In this document: positions 18,895-29,515 of the stretch, piece after piece
Layout of the letters: every line of letters starts with the position of its first letter
How positions within the stretch are numbered: the first letter of the stretch is position 1
Origin: Plantago elongata
Taxonomy: Eukaryota; Streptophyta; Magnoliopsida; Lamiales; Plantaginaceae
Direction: 5' to 3'
DNA length: 34,866 nucleotides
Assembly: GCA_036897095.1 (NCBI GenBank)
Contig: JAYMSP010001206.1
Coordinates: 1-34,866, forward strand
The notes under the pieces: model-generated
The model's database searches: none
What the model was told of the DNA's origin: nothing
Seen by the model: only the letters and a program-made list of their open reading frames with translations
Translations under genes and position numbers: made by a program

Positions 18895-20275
18895 ATGGCC
18901 TCCGATTTATTGTGTGAGCTGAGCCAACAGCTGCATTTACGACTGTGGAAGAACATACAGTGAAGGTGCCCACTGGTTTATGGAATACGGATAAGATACG
19001 GTATGATCGATCTTTGATTGGTCGGGATCTATCACGAAAGCAAATGCATTTTGATTCATTTGAGCTTACTATACGTGGGAGTTGGGACATAGTCAGGGGT
19101 GTGAGCTTCAAAAAGATCGGAGTAGATCGGCTTTTGGTTCAGTTTGAGAATGACTTGGAGATGAAGAAAGTGATTTGGAAGGGACGATGGACGTTCGACC
19201 GAAACATAGTTATTCTTCGACAGATTGGGGCGAATGAGGATCCGGAGGAGGTGAACATGAATGTGTGTGACTTCATGATTTACATGACTGGCCTGGCATT
19301 CACGCTTGTTCACAAAAAAATGGCAGAGTTTCTAGGGAACTCTATAGGGAAATTTGTCAGCTTTGATGGGGAGAAGAACAAAGGTTCGATCCTTTCTGTT
19401 TGTGTAGCCATCGATATCACTAAACCTCTACTTTGTGTGCTGAAAATTGAAGGTCCTCACAATAGGATGTTTCAAGTTACTCTTACGTATGAACAGTTGT
19501 TGATTTTTTGTTACTTTTGCGTATTACTGGTTCATCTTGTTAAGGATTGTCCAAATTGTTTGGATTTGTTTGTTGAGTCAGATAGTTTTGATGAATCGAA
19601 GTTGTCGTATGGTGATTGGTTGCATGATCATCCCAATCCGCAAGAGAATAAAGTTCTAGGCAAAGTCGTGGTGATGCACGTCGTATGTTTGTTAGTAGGC
19701 GGTCAGAGTTTCAGTCGGGTGAATAGAGTAGTGCTGGGTCTTCTTACGTCAAAGGAATTTTGGGTGTTGCGCCCATTGGAATTACAGAGCAGGGGAAGAG
19801 TTCAATTCGTAACTCCTTGGATGGTTGTTTTGGAAAGAGAACGGAAGAAGTCGAGTTGGTGGGTTCCTCATCAAGGCCATCGTTATAGCATTCAAAACCC
19901 ACAAATATAGCAGTTACTCAATCTTCAATTATGACTGATATTATCCCATTCTCTCCTAATAATAGCCAAAATAATAGCTTTGACCAAGTCTTGTCTGATT
20001 CACTACCACTTGCCATTTGTCCTAGCCCAAAACAATATTCTTCTAACCTAGCTCCTCCATGGCCCAAGTTCCCAACCCACTTTACCTTTGGCACAAACAA
20101 TCAACCCATTTTACCAAATCGGTCCAAGTCCTTTATTCCCATTAGCCTTGATGATTCTGGTATAATCCAGCCTATACACACAACTTCTACACAGACCAAA
20201 AAATGTGGCAGGCCTTCGCTTCCAGACTCAGGGAAAAAAATGGGCCCAGGAGTCGAGGGTATCCATGAATGTTAA
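18895..20275 (+). pseudogene. LINE ORF1: DUF4283 plus CCHC zinc-knuckle protein
   Basis: ORF1 protein of a plant L1-type LINE, expected to bind the element RNA in the cytoplasmic particle. The likely start is ATG 18895 (MASDLLCELSQQL), where the reading soon needs a frame change to enter the long frame at 18945. That 321-codon frame shows the DUF4283 pattern (DRLLVQFENDLEMKKVIWKG then RWTFDRNIVIL) and an intact zinc knuckle CYFCVLLVHLVKDC (residues 189-202 from 18945). After a stop at 19908-19910 the Pro/Ser-rich tail continues in another phase (19931-20275) with KKCGRPSLPDSG. Two frame breaks mark it as inactive. Confidence 0.8.
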
Positions 20276-20380
20276 GACTGCTGATGTGAATGGGAATGAA
20301 AGTAAGATGATGAAGTTAACTCGTGATACGAAAAACAATGGACCCGAGGCAAGTGTTGCGGTGCAACCCCGCCTACAACA

Positions 20381-21100
20381 ATGAGTTGTTTATTGTTGAA
20401 CTGTCAGGGTTTGGGGAACCCTTGGACAGTTCGTGCTTTAGGCCAATATATTCGTCTACATCGTCCCAATTTGGTCTTTCTTATGGATACTCGATTAGTG
20501 GATCATGGGATTAACTTGATTAAGCAACAATTTAATTACTTTGGTGTATCAGTAGCGTCTATTGGTTTTTCTGGAGGCTTAGCTTTACTTTGGGATAAGG
20601 AGTCTAGTGTTATGTTATAGAGCTTGTCTAAGCATCATGTTGATGCGTGTGTGATGTTGAAAGAACACAATGTTACTTGGCGATTCACTGGATTTTATGG
20701 GGAATTGGAACATATTAAAAGGAAACAGACTTGGAAAGTTCTTCGTCGATTAGGTCAGATGTCCGCCCGAGAATGGCTTTGTATGGGAGACTTTAATGAA
20801 ATATTATTGGGCAGTGAGAAAAGGGGTGGTAATTCGGTTCCAGCATGGCGAACTCGAGATTTTCGGGATACACTTATTCATATTGGGTTGGTCGATTTGG
20901 GCTTCTTGGGCTATCCCTTCACATGGACAAATAGTCATGAGGCCCAAATACAATAAAATGTCGGTTGGATAGAGTTGTTGCGGATACATGCTGGAGATCG
21001 ATATTTCCTTCTGCACAGGTGACGCACCTTCACACAGAAAACTCCGACCACTTTCCGATCTTTCTCCAACTTGCTGGAACACAAAAATTGAGGCCACAAG
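20381..21100 (+). pseudogene. LINE ORF2, endonuclease domain
   Basis: Apurinic-type endonuclease that nicks target DNA to prime insertion. It begins at ATG 20381 with LLLNCQGLGNPWTVRALGQY (Asn motif). The FLMDTRL motif follows with Asp where the family normally has the metal-binding Glu, then GFSGGLALLWDK, WRFTGFYGE, LCMGDFNEIL and FTWTNS. After a frame change at about 20955 come LDRVVADTCW and the C-terminal SDHFPIFL with the catalytic Ser-Asp-His. A stop lies at 20618-20620. Confidence 0.85.
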
Positions 21101-22560
21101 TTCAGAAGCAATTCCAATTTGAAGCTATGTGGCTTCCGTCTGTTCAATGTGAACAAGTCGTCGATGAAGTTTGGGACCGTGAAGATGGATTTTTTGCTAA
21201 TGCTCGAAATTGCAGAATTGGGTTAGTGGCGTGGAATAAGGAGGAATTCAAACATATTAACCATAAGATTCTCCGATTGAAAGCTCAGCTAATCAATTTG
21301 AACGGGAAGCAGAATTCATTGGAGGTGAAAGCTCGTCGACAATCTTTGAAGCAGGAGCTTCATGAGGAACAAGATAGGGATGAAGTAATGTGGAAACATA
21401 GATCAAAGGTTCAATGGCTCGCTGAGGGGATAAAAATACTCGGTTCTTTCATTCCAAAGCGAGCCGCCGTCGGAGTCAAAATTGTATCAAAGGGTTAAGG
21501 GATTCGACTAGTAGGTTAGTTGAGGATACTGCTTCTATGGGACAGGAGGTTAATCGATATTTTTCGCTCCAAACAGCCTCTCTTGGAAGAGATTGATGAT
21601 GTGATACAGACTATGGGGGTTCGAGTGGATGCTAGGATTAACCAGGATCTGATCCGTATTTTCACCCTAGAGGAGGTAAAACACTCACTTTTCGATATGT
21701 ACCCTTTAAAATCTCCTGGACCTAATGGTTTCTCTGCTCTTTTTTACCAAAAACTTTGGCATATTGTGAGTACTGATGTTGTGGCTTGCACTCTTGCTTT
21801 ATTGAATGATCTTGTGCTAGAACCACAATTAAATTTTACTCATATTATTCTCATTCTCAAGTGTCAAACACAAGAGCTGATTTCACAATTTCGTCTAATT
21901 AGCCTTAGTAATGTCATGTTTAAGATAGCCTCTAAGGCTATTACTAATGGGCCGAAACCCCAAATGAATCACATAACCTCTGAAACTCAATCTGCTTTTG
22001 TGCCTAATCGTCTGAAAATTAATAATGTCTTGGTAGCCTATGAGATAAATCATTTTTGAAAACAAGAAACCAAGGGCAAATATTATTATATGGCTTTAAA
22101 GTTGGACATGAGTAAAGCTTATGATAGAGTTGAGTGGCCTTTTCTTGAGAGTGTACTGGTTAGATTAGGTTGTGCGCATACTTTCATTGATCTTTTCATG
22201 TTATGTGTGCGTTATGTTTCTTATGATGTATCCTTAAATGGTACTATTCTTGAGCCAATCAAGCCAGAGAGGGGGATCCTCTTTCTCCTTATTTATTTAT
22301 ATATTGTACTGAGGCGTTCTCTGCTTTATTATCTTTTGTTGATTCTTGAGGGGTGCTTAAGGGGGTTTCTATTTCCCCATCGGCACCTCGTATTTTACAT
22401 TTGTTGTTTGCGGATGATACTATTTTGTTTTTCCATGCTACTTCTGATGCTGCTAGGGAGATTGGTAGTGTTCTTCACGGTTACATTTTTGAATCTGGGT
22501 AGGAATTAACCTTGAAAAATCTATTGTTGTCTTTAGTAGGAACACTCCTAAAGAGCGGGT
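21101..22560 (+). pseudogene. LINE ORF2, reverse transcriptase domain (RVT_1)
   Basis: Target-primed reverse transcriptase. The linker reads WNKEEFKHINHKI, then after a phase change the RT motifs appear: SPGPNGFSALFYQKLWHIV, FRLISLSNVMFKIASKAI, SAFVPNRLKINNVLVAYEI and KLDMSKAYDRVEWPFLESV. In another phase GDPLSPYLFIYCTEAFSALL and the catalytic box FADDTILFF (22407 onward) follow. Stops occur at 21496, 22057 and 22345, and there are at least three frame changes. The catalytic Asp pair is intact at 22413-22418. Confidence 0.87.
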
Positions 22561-23865
22561 GTGGAGATTCAGGGGTGTCTTCCCGTTAGGGTAGTTGACA
22601 AGCATGAAAAGAGTGTGGTGTAAGACTCAAGGCTTTAGTGAGAAATTTTTATCCAAGGGTGGTAAGGAGGTTCTCATTAAGTTGACCCTATAATCTATTC
22701 CTACCTATTATATGTTATGGGTTGTTTTAAACTTCGTGATTATCTCTTGCGAGAAGTGGAGTCCCTTATTTCTGAATTTCGGTGGGGGGATGGTAAGAAG
22801 GATATAATTCATAGGGTGAAGTGGGACTCTCTTTGTCAAAGTAAGAGAGATGGGAGTATGGGTTTTAGAGATCTCCATTCATTTAATTTGGCCTTGTTGG
22901 GGAAGGAAGTGTGGCGAATTATTCATTATCCGGATTCTTTGTTTAATTAGTAGAGTTATGAAAGCTAAATATTTTTCACTCTGTGATGTTCTTATTGTGG
23001 TGCCTAAATCTAATTCTTCTTATACTTGGAAAGTATATATGGGTCTATGGGAATTGTTAGGAAAGGTATAAGGTGGCGTATTGGGCCTGGTCTAGATGTT
23101 AATATTTGACGGGATAATTGGATTCCTCGGGATCACTTGCTTCGTCCCATTACTCCTGATTTTAGAGAGATGGGTTCCATTCCAATGGCTGCCCTCATTG
23201 ATAGTGTTACTAATAGTTGGGATATGGATACGCTATCTTGGATGTGGTGGGAAGATGATGTGAATGCTATTGTGCAAATTTCTTTACTCCATAGCACTAC
23301 CCTTGATTTGCGTGTTTGACATTATACTAAAAGTGGCTTTTATTCTGTGAAGTCTGCGTATTATTTAGCACATTACATACGTGGGCAAGAGGCTGGTCAG
23401 AGTTATGGGGCAAGTAGTACTGTTATCCAGCTCAATTGGGAGTTTGTTTGGAAGTCGTGATTACCGAGAAAGATCAAAATCTTTGTTTGGAGATTATTAA
23501 AACAAGTTTTACGGTCCTTGATATTTTGCATCATAGAAATATTGTGGATGTTAGTTGATGTCCGGTTTGTGGGTGTGGCAATGAGTCATTAATCTATATA
23601 TTTTGCTCATTGATCTATATATTTCGAGATTGTCACTTTGCACGTGTTACTTGGGCTGTATATCAAATCTCTAATTTTGTATTACATGCAGATTCTAAAA
23701 GTCCTTGGGAGGGGTTTGAGGATGTTCACCATATCGAAGGAGGAGTTGGATTTGTTTATGTGTATTTGGCGCAACCACAACCTGGTGGTCCATGAGAATC
23801 GACACAAGGAACCAAACAAAATCATGGAGTTTGTTTTTCATTACTCACATCAATACAAGACAGCC
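22561..23865 (+). pseudogene. LINE ORF2, connecting and zf-RVT region
   Basis: Several short frames carry the conserved tail of plant LINE ORF2: FKLRDYLLREVESLISEFRW, VKWDSLCQSKRDGSMGFRDL and LHSFNLALLGKEVWRI (22717-22950). Next is SSYTWKVYMGL (about 23020), then GFYSVKSAYYLAH (about 23338). In the zf-RVT segment the expected Cys/His residues are scattered over broken frames. Stops at 22948, 23108, 23317 and 23458. Confidence 0.7.
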
Positions 23866-24360
23866 CAGGGCCTTTTTGGTCAGCCGCGACCTCCAGAATA
23901 GTGGGCAGTAGGCAGCCTCCTTTGGGTGACATTATTAAGTTCAACTTCGACGCTTCGGTCAGCAAGAACCCGCCCTCTATTGGCATGGAAGTGGTTCCAT
24001 GCAATAAAGAGGGACAAGTCGTGGCATGGAGCCGAACACGGAGGCCTTTTATCCAAGATCCCAAAGCAGCGGAGGCTTGTGCAGCATAAAGCTATCCTCT
24101 TGGCACAAAAATTCCAGGTTAGACAAGTTGTGGTGGAAGGTGATTGCTCTACGATTATTCACTCTTTACGATCACTCTTACCTTGTCTTTCAGCTCCTGA
24201 AATTTTTTTGAATGAGATTCGTAGTTCATGTGATTCATTTGAGAGTATTAATTTTAGTTATTTTCAAAGACTTGGCAATTGTTTGGCCAATTCCTTAGCT
24301 CGGAATTTTAGCTTTGATATGGAAGGAGGTAGCATGTTACCTACAAACATTGTGATGTGA
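23866..24360 (+). pseudogene. LINE RNase H domain (RVT_3) at the end of ORF2
   Basis: Plant-type RNase H fused to LINE RT. It shows IKFNFDASVS with the first catalytic Asp, AEACAA with the Glu, a one-base frame change at about 24088, then QVVVEGDCSTIIHSL with the next Asp. It ends with GNCLANSLAR, where the last active-site position, normally His or Asp, is Asn (codon 24289-24291). The stop is TGA 24358-24360. A short 3' UTR and an A-rich end (24400-24406) follow. Confidence 0.82.
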
Positions 24361-25150
24361 TGGTTAAGTTTTATTAATACACAAAAGTCTTCTTGATAAA
24401 AAAATGCTATAGTTATGAATTTAACTACATTCCCAGTGACAATATTTTAAAATTATCAACAAAAGGCACCGAAATTCGAAAGTTTTGTTTTCAATGACAA
24501 TTTCTTGTATTGTAGCTATATTATTGATCTTCGTCATGTTAATTTGTCACATAACGTACATTTTTTATGAGTTGGGCATTTTGGTTAGTTATAAATATTT
24601 TGTGTTGCGTTTAGTAGAAAAAGTGTTGCGTTTAACAACGCCCATTCTAGTTTACATCGCATACTTTAGATTGGATCGTCTAGATCGCCTTTCGTTTTGT
24701 ATTGTTTTTTAAGTATGATGATATATTCTAGTTCAAAAAAAAGATTAATTTGCAGTGTGACCATACATTCATGGGGGTTTCTACGGTGGGATAATAATCG
24801 TACTACTTGTTAAAATGAGATAGTAGTCGTACTACTGTTAAGAACTAATCTTGACCATTAATTCTATATGCAATTACTCCTACTATGTACGACAACTAAA
24901 AAGTAGCCGTACTAGTTAATTTACTAATTTACGTATTTAAATTTATTTTAATATTTTTCTACAATAATATGAAGTTTAAATTTTTAAATCTAAATAGTAT
25001 AAAATTTTACATTGCAATACTAATCCCTAAATAATATAAAGTTTACATTTTTAAACCTTAATATCTCTTTCTTCTTCAAAACTCCCCACCACCACCTCCT
25101 CCATCATCAAGACTGCATCACCACGGCCGCCGGCCACCGGATCTCACTGA

Positions 25151-25948
25151 TGACAGTGTTGAGGTAAAAGCCCCAACTATGAATATTACTAAAAGCAAAT
25201 CAATTCTCACAACTCTTTAAGACCTCGGATGGCTTAAGCTTCACTCCTTGCGTCTGGATCCTACTACTCGAAGCTGCATTGTAGCTTGGGGGGGGGGGGC
25301 TAGAACCTTTAGACCCGATTTGCCTTGGATCAAACCGGATACGAGACTTTACTCAAGAGTGGTTCTCTGTATAATCAAAGGCAATAGGTTTATAGTATAG
25401 TGTAGAGATAAGTGATCATGCTTACTTGGGTTTACCTCGAAAGGTGTTCCCTTTTTATAGAGATTAATTCCCTACTTGGATCAGACTTTGTTGGACCGTA
25501 CCAAATATTGGGCTAATAGAGCTTAATTAAGCCCGTGGATCATATGTTTGTCATATGCCATGTAGCATTTGGGCTATAGGGCTAGATTAGTCATTTTGTA
25601 GGTTCTGAGGGCGTCGGAGTCATTCCACTCATGGATATATCCGAAGTGAAGGTTCCGGACCGAATTGTCCGGAACAAGGCCCTCCACTACTGATTTATTA
25701 TGATTTTCTCCACATGGTCATCTTTAGGTTCGGATGTGTTTACAGGATGAGGGTCCGGATGCGTCAAGTTCGGATGTGACACATTTGTCCGTCTATCCTT
25801 GCTATGGTATTCTTTAAATGCCTCCCCTAATAGTGACCACGAATGGTCTGTGGCTCGGATCCTTGGAGCTTCATCCTCGTAATACCGTAATTCCTTAGAA
25901 TTTGTCCTCGGAATGCCTCAATGACGGATTGGACATATTCCCGTATCA
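25151..25948 (-). mobile_element. Solo LTR with perfect 5-bp target duplication
   Basis: A 798-bp block starting TGACAGTGTTGAGG and ending CCCGTATCA on the plus strand. It is flanked by ACTGA on both sides (25146-25150 and 25949-25953). TG...CA ends with a 5-bp duplication are the signature of LTR-element integration, and no internal region is present, so it formed by recombination between two LTRs. Promoter orientation is minus: TATAAAAAGGG is read on the minus strand near 25450. A short G run (about 25289-25298) and repeated TTCGGATGTG / TCCGGA motifs are notable. No ORF. Confidence 0.85.
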
Positions 25949-25953
25949 ACTGA

Positions 25954-26100
25954 CAGCTCTAAATCGAAGCTGTTGACGGCTCCAATCGGAGCTGTTAGCT
26001 TTCCATAGAACAACTCCAAGCTTTCCTACAGCTCCCGATTGGGAGCTATAAGACTTCTCCGGTGAGGAGCTTTTACAACTCTCACCGGAGATTTTTAAGG
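25954..26100. repeat. GAGCTGTT-type motif cluster, second site
   Basis: Motifs such as CAGCTCTAAATCGAAGCTG, GGCTCCAATCGGAGCTGTTA and CAGCTCCCGATTGGGAGCT resemble the cluster at 17130-17420, again followed or preceded by trinucleotide-rich CCACCA/GGTGGT sequence. Confidence 0.6.
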
Positions 26101-26395
26101 AGGGAGAAAGTAAGGTTGAGGTGGTGGTGGAAGGTGGTAATGGTGGTGGAAGATGGTGGTTAGAGGTTGTGGTGGAAGGTGGGGATATTACATAAGAAAT
26201 GAGAAATTTTAGGGTTTATTTTGTAAAGCTTAGAAATTTTTAGGAGTTTATCTGTAATTTATTAATACAAATTTAATGTAAAACTAAATGAATAACTAAA
26301 GGACATATTTGGTAAACTATTTAGTGTACGAATACTATCTTATTTAACTATGTACGATTACTATCTCATTGTAGTAGAGGTATATGAGTCATTTC

Positions 26396-26626
26396 TCTTT
26401 ACGAAATCTTTTGCTGGAAAAATCAAAAAACAACTGGTCTTTGTTTATTTGAAACTTGTTGAAAGGACCGACATGTAATTTCATCGAAGAAGAAGACGAC
26501 GTTTTCTAAATATAAGAGTTTCATTGAGCTTTTGAAGTTGGACTTCAACTTGAACCTTTAACAAGTTCAATTCTAATTTATTTTTGTAAGCCTCTTATAA
26601 CAATACGTGGCAAATTGAAAAGTATT
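26396..26626. other. Short spacer, nothing recognised
   Basis: AT-rich sequence between the terminal-inverted-repeat element and the A-tail of the minus-strand retroelement. No ORF or repeat supported. Confidence 0.5.
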
Positions 26627-29510
26627 TTTTTTAAGGAGCCGAGGCTCAAGTTTTATATATATATATATACAAGCCGAAAGACGGAGAAAGTCACCCGTCA
26701 GTACAAAAATCTACGGAGGTTTATGGGAACCCCGTAGGTCCAAAAGACTACCTAATTGGTGCCACCACGGGCTTACATTTTCCAATACAAACCAAGTAAT
26801 GCAATTAATCCAAAAATTACATCTAAACCCATAAATTTTCTTGGTATGCCACTTTCTGCGTCGTATGTCCAGTTGACCACATTGCCTTGTGCCAATGGCG
26901 TGCCCTTTCCCGTGCCCATCCCAAAAACCAATGCCAACTGAACCTTGTCCATACCAAGCCCAGTGAGGGCACCACACACCTAGTCACCTGTAGCTGGTGC
27001 CCTACCATGGCACAATTCCTAACTAAACCACCCTCCCTGTCAAACACCAAATCGGCTATATACATACTACCGTCCCCAAACATCAACCACACATCAAAAG
27101 TTCCAACAGATTTATCCACAAGAACCCAAAAAATTCCCAAACATTCAAACATCAGCATGATATTTATATTTTTGTAGCCAACTTTCATCATCCCCATCAT
27201 CCGAAAAATATCCATTTGGGGAATCATCTTGAAACACAAATTGTTTACCATAATATTCCATAGTTTCATCATCATAAATGTAACCTGAAGAAGTCAAAGC
27301 ATATTTACCTGTTTTCAGACACAGGTCTTTCCCTCGTTTTAGCTCTCTCAAGGCGTTCAGAACTTGGGTTCTAGCTTCATCATCTTTATCAACAAATGTG
27401 TTACCTGTGGACTGACGAAAATTCTTCGCAACCAAAGCCTGAGATGCTGATAAAGGATTGTGATTATCCATCTGATACGTAGACAAAGGTAATGGTACCA
27501 AATTCCCTGTAGATTTTCTTCGATTAAGCCGGTGGACAAGAGACTCAACCTCCGGCTGATCAGACTGCAATTGTACCACACAACTAGCCAAGGGAGGGGG
27601 GGAAACTGCATGATGTTCATATTCACTAACAGTGGAATGAGAAGAAAATGCAGCAACATATGACATTTCCACAGTTTCAGGATCCTTTGCCTCATCAAAC
27701 AAACCATGTAGTGATCCCAGCAACTCATCCTCCTCTACTGTGGCCACATGTACCAAGATAGAGCCACTAATAGAGTTCTCCAGACGCACACCTACAGATT
27801 CCTCAAACTTGGTGTCATCAAATAAACCACTTAGAGACCCCAGTAAATCATCATCCGCCAGATCATCCCTCGAAAAAGAACCCCTGCCAGATACAACAGC
27901 CCAGCACATACCTCGATCTCTACCACTTCTACCACCTACATTCGCCCCTACTCTGCCTCCCCTCCCATATGTCCTGTAACCCCTCCCAGCAGACAACTCC
28001 TCAGCCGACTGAGCTATAGGGCAAACCTGTTCTCGTATAGACAAAATAGAAGAAGCAGCAACCGCATGAACCATCTCCATAACATCTGCAACTTCAACCT
28101 GAACTGTAGGGCAATACTCCGGTATGTAAGAATCTGCATGCTTCACAGTTTCCACCTTTTTTGCAGGACATTTAGCAATTTTATGACCCAGTCTCTTGCA
28201 TCCACTGCAATAAAACGACATCTTTCCATAACTCAGCTTGTACGCCTTACTTTTATTCTGAACTTCAATCCATAGCTGACTCGGGAGAGGCTCTGATATA
28301 TCCAATTCCACACAGATACTAGCAAGTGACAACTTGCTTTGATTGGTTGTATAGCCATCAACTTGCAGAGGCTTCCCCAATAGCTTACCCACTTCAAAGA
28401 TAGCTTCTTTGTGATGCAAGAAGGCAGGAAGGTTGTGGATTGATACCTATACCGGAACAAGAGGTGAATCATCGGTCAAAGACATATCTGCAGACCATTT
28501 GCAGAACCTGAAATTGTTTCCTGCAACACATGGGTTCTCCAAAATCCAAAGACGATTATAGTCCTCCTCCAACAATAACATCACCAGAAATTCATTTTTA
28601 TTCAATAAACTAACAGTAAAACGGGATTTGAGATCCATTTCCTTCAAGAATTTTGTGATTTCAAAGATTTTAGGAACTCCTAAATAAAATTTACCAACCA
28701 ACGATAGCCTAAACGGAACTGATAACTTGTCAACCTCCGAATCATTGAAAGAAATAGAGGGCATACCATTTACCATCGTCGGGGCTTTTGGTTTGACTAT
28801 CACCCGGTCACTTTTCATATCACCGAAGACAAACTGGCTCGTAAATCCCTTTGTTGAAGCCGGAAGACGAGTAGTTGATCGGAGAAGAACCGAGCTGAAC
28901 TTGGGCGGGTGGGTAATCGACGAAATTGTTGTTTCGACGGGATAAGAGGACGCCGCCATGAGACTGGTATTGACGGCGGCGTGAGGTCGGCTGGAGAAAT
29001 TGTAGATCCGAACCTGAATCTCGAAATCGAAACAGTGAAATCGAAATCGAGCAGCCGTATGGATCTCAAATGCAGAGACGGCGTGAGGCCGGTAAATCGG
29101 AAACGAGATCTCACGGGGACGACGGCGGAGATCGAAATCGAACACACCCGAGAACAGAAAAACAAAATTGATCAAACACGGCAAGGGATATGGGCGAGAG
29201 GATAACACGGTTGACGGCCAATGGTTGGGTTAGCCGTGTGTACAAGGGGGGCGGCAAGTAATCGGAGGAGGAGCGGGAACAGACATGAAGAAATTGGACC
29301 GGGAATGATGGTGGAAAACGGGAACGATGGCGGAAACGGTGGACAGTCAGGTCCCCGCCATGGGGCAAGGTGAGACCGGCGACCTCAGACAGGTCGGATT
29401 CAGCCAAACCGCGGCGTGGAGCCGCTGGAAAATAGGCGCCGTCGGCGGGAGGGTTTGTGGAAGATAAGGTTTCTTATTTTGAGAGAATTTTGGCTTAGAG
29501 AGAAGAAAAT
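26627..29510 (-). mobile_element. LINE-type retroelement carrying ORF1 only
   Basis: On the minus strand: a 5' leader rich in CTTCTCTC and CCGCC sequence (about 29510-28960), one long ORF1 (28959-27145), then about 500 bases of 3' sequence. The 3' part contains a (TA)n run at 26655-26669 and ends in CTCCTTAAAAAAAAT at 26627. The A-tail indicates retroposition. No endonuclease or RT sequence follows ORF1, which is unusual for a LINE. Its 5' leader directly abuts the end of a second ORF1 (29516). Target duplications were not identified. Confidence 0.6.
27145..28959 (-). pseudogene. ORF1-like DUF4283 / zinc-knuckle protein, one nonsense codon
   Basis: A single reading frame of about 604 codons on the minus strand, interrupted only by TAG at 28447-28449 (codon 171), where family wording suggests Trp. 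I chose ATG 28959 because it sits in the strong plant context ATGGCGGC and the in-frame upstream ATG (29208) only adds leader-like sequence. Codons 50-230 show DUF4283: VDKLSVPFRLSLVGKF, then LWILENPCVAGNNFRFCKW, then LPAFLHHKEAIFEVGKLLGK. The zinc knuckle CSGCKRLGHKIAKC (28168-28209) is an intact CX2CX4HX4C. A Gly/Arg-rich RGG-like tract (about 28000-27900) follows, then an acidic tail. It probably binds RNA. It could be a LINE ORF1 or a domesticated derivative. Confidence 0.75.
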
Positions 29511-29515
29511 TTCTT

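Larger units (their letters stand above)
18895..24406 (+). mobile_element. Old L1-type LINE, near full length
   Basis: ORF1, endonuclease, RT and RNase H follow in order on one strand and end in an A-rich tail GATAAAAAAATG at 24398-24408, the structure of plant L1 elements. The 5' limit is not defined; it could lie a few hundred bases upstream of 18895. More than ten stops and frame changes make it inactive. A convincing target duplication was not found. From 24407 to 24750 nothing was recognised. Confidence 0.8.
24752..26395. mobile_element. Terminal-inverted-repeat DNA element, split by a solo LTR
   Basis: The left part, with TCTACGGTGGGATAATAATCG and AATGAGATAGTAGTCGTAC, matches in reverse the right end (26310-26395). 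Read inward, that end gives TCTACTACAATGAGATAGTA, ATCGTAC and AGATAGTATTCGTAC. Similarity covers about 80 bases. Without the 798-bp solo LTR and its duplicated 5 bp the element would be about 0.84 kb. No transposase is present. The interior has CCACCACC/GGTGGTGG-rich stretches and the same GAGCTGTT motif family as the element at 16723. Exact ends and target duplication could not be fixed, so superfamily is a guess (Mutator-like). Confidence 0.6.

Noticed and set aside
18672-24414. TGCTATA on both sides of the LINE as a target duplication
   Set aside because: Seven AT-rich bases are too few, and the left copy does not adjoin a defined LINE 5' end.
26711-27275. Minus-strand ORFs downstream of the ORF1 gene
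   Set aside because: Overlapping frames with Trp/Gly-rich low-plausibility sequence; they lie in the 3' region before the A-tail and match no family I know.
28960-29208. Upstream in-frame ATG at 29208 as start of the ORF1 gene
   Set aside because: The added 83 residues look like translated leader; ATG 28959 has a strong plant start context and leads directly into the conserved part.
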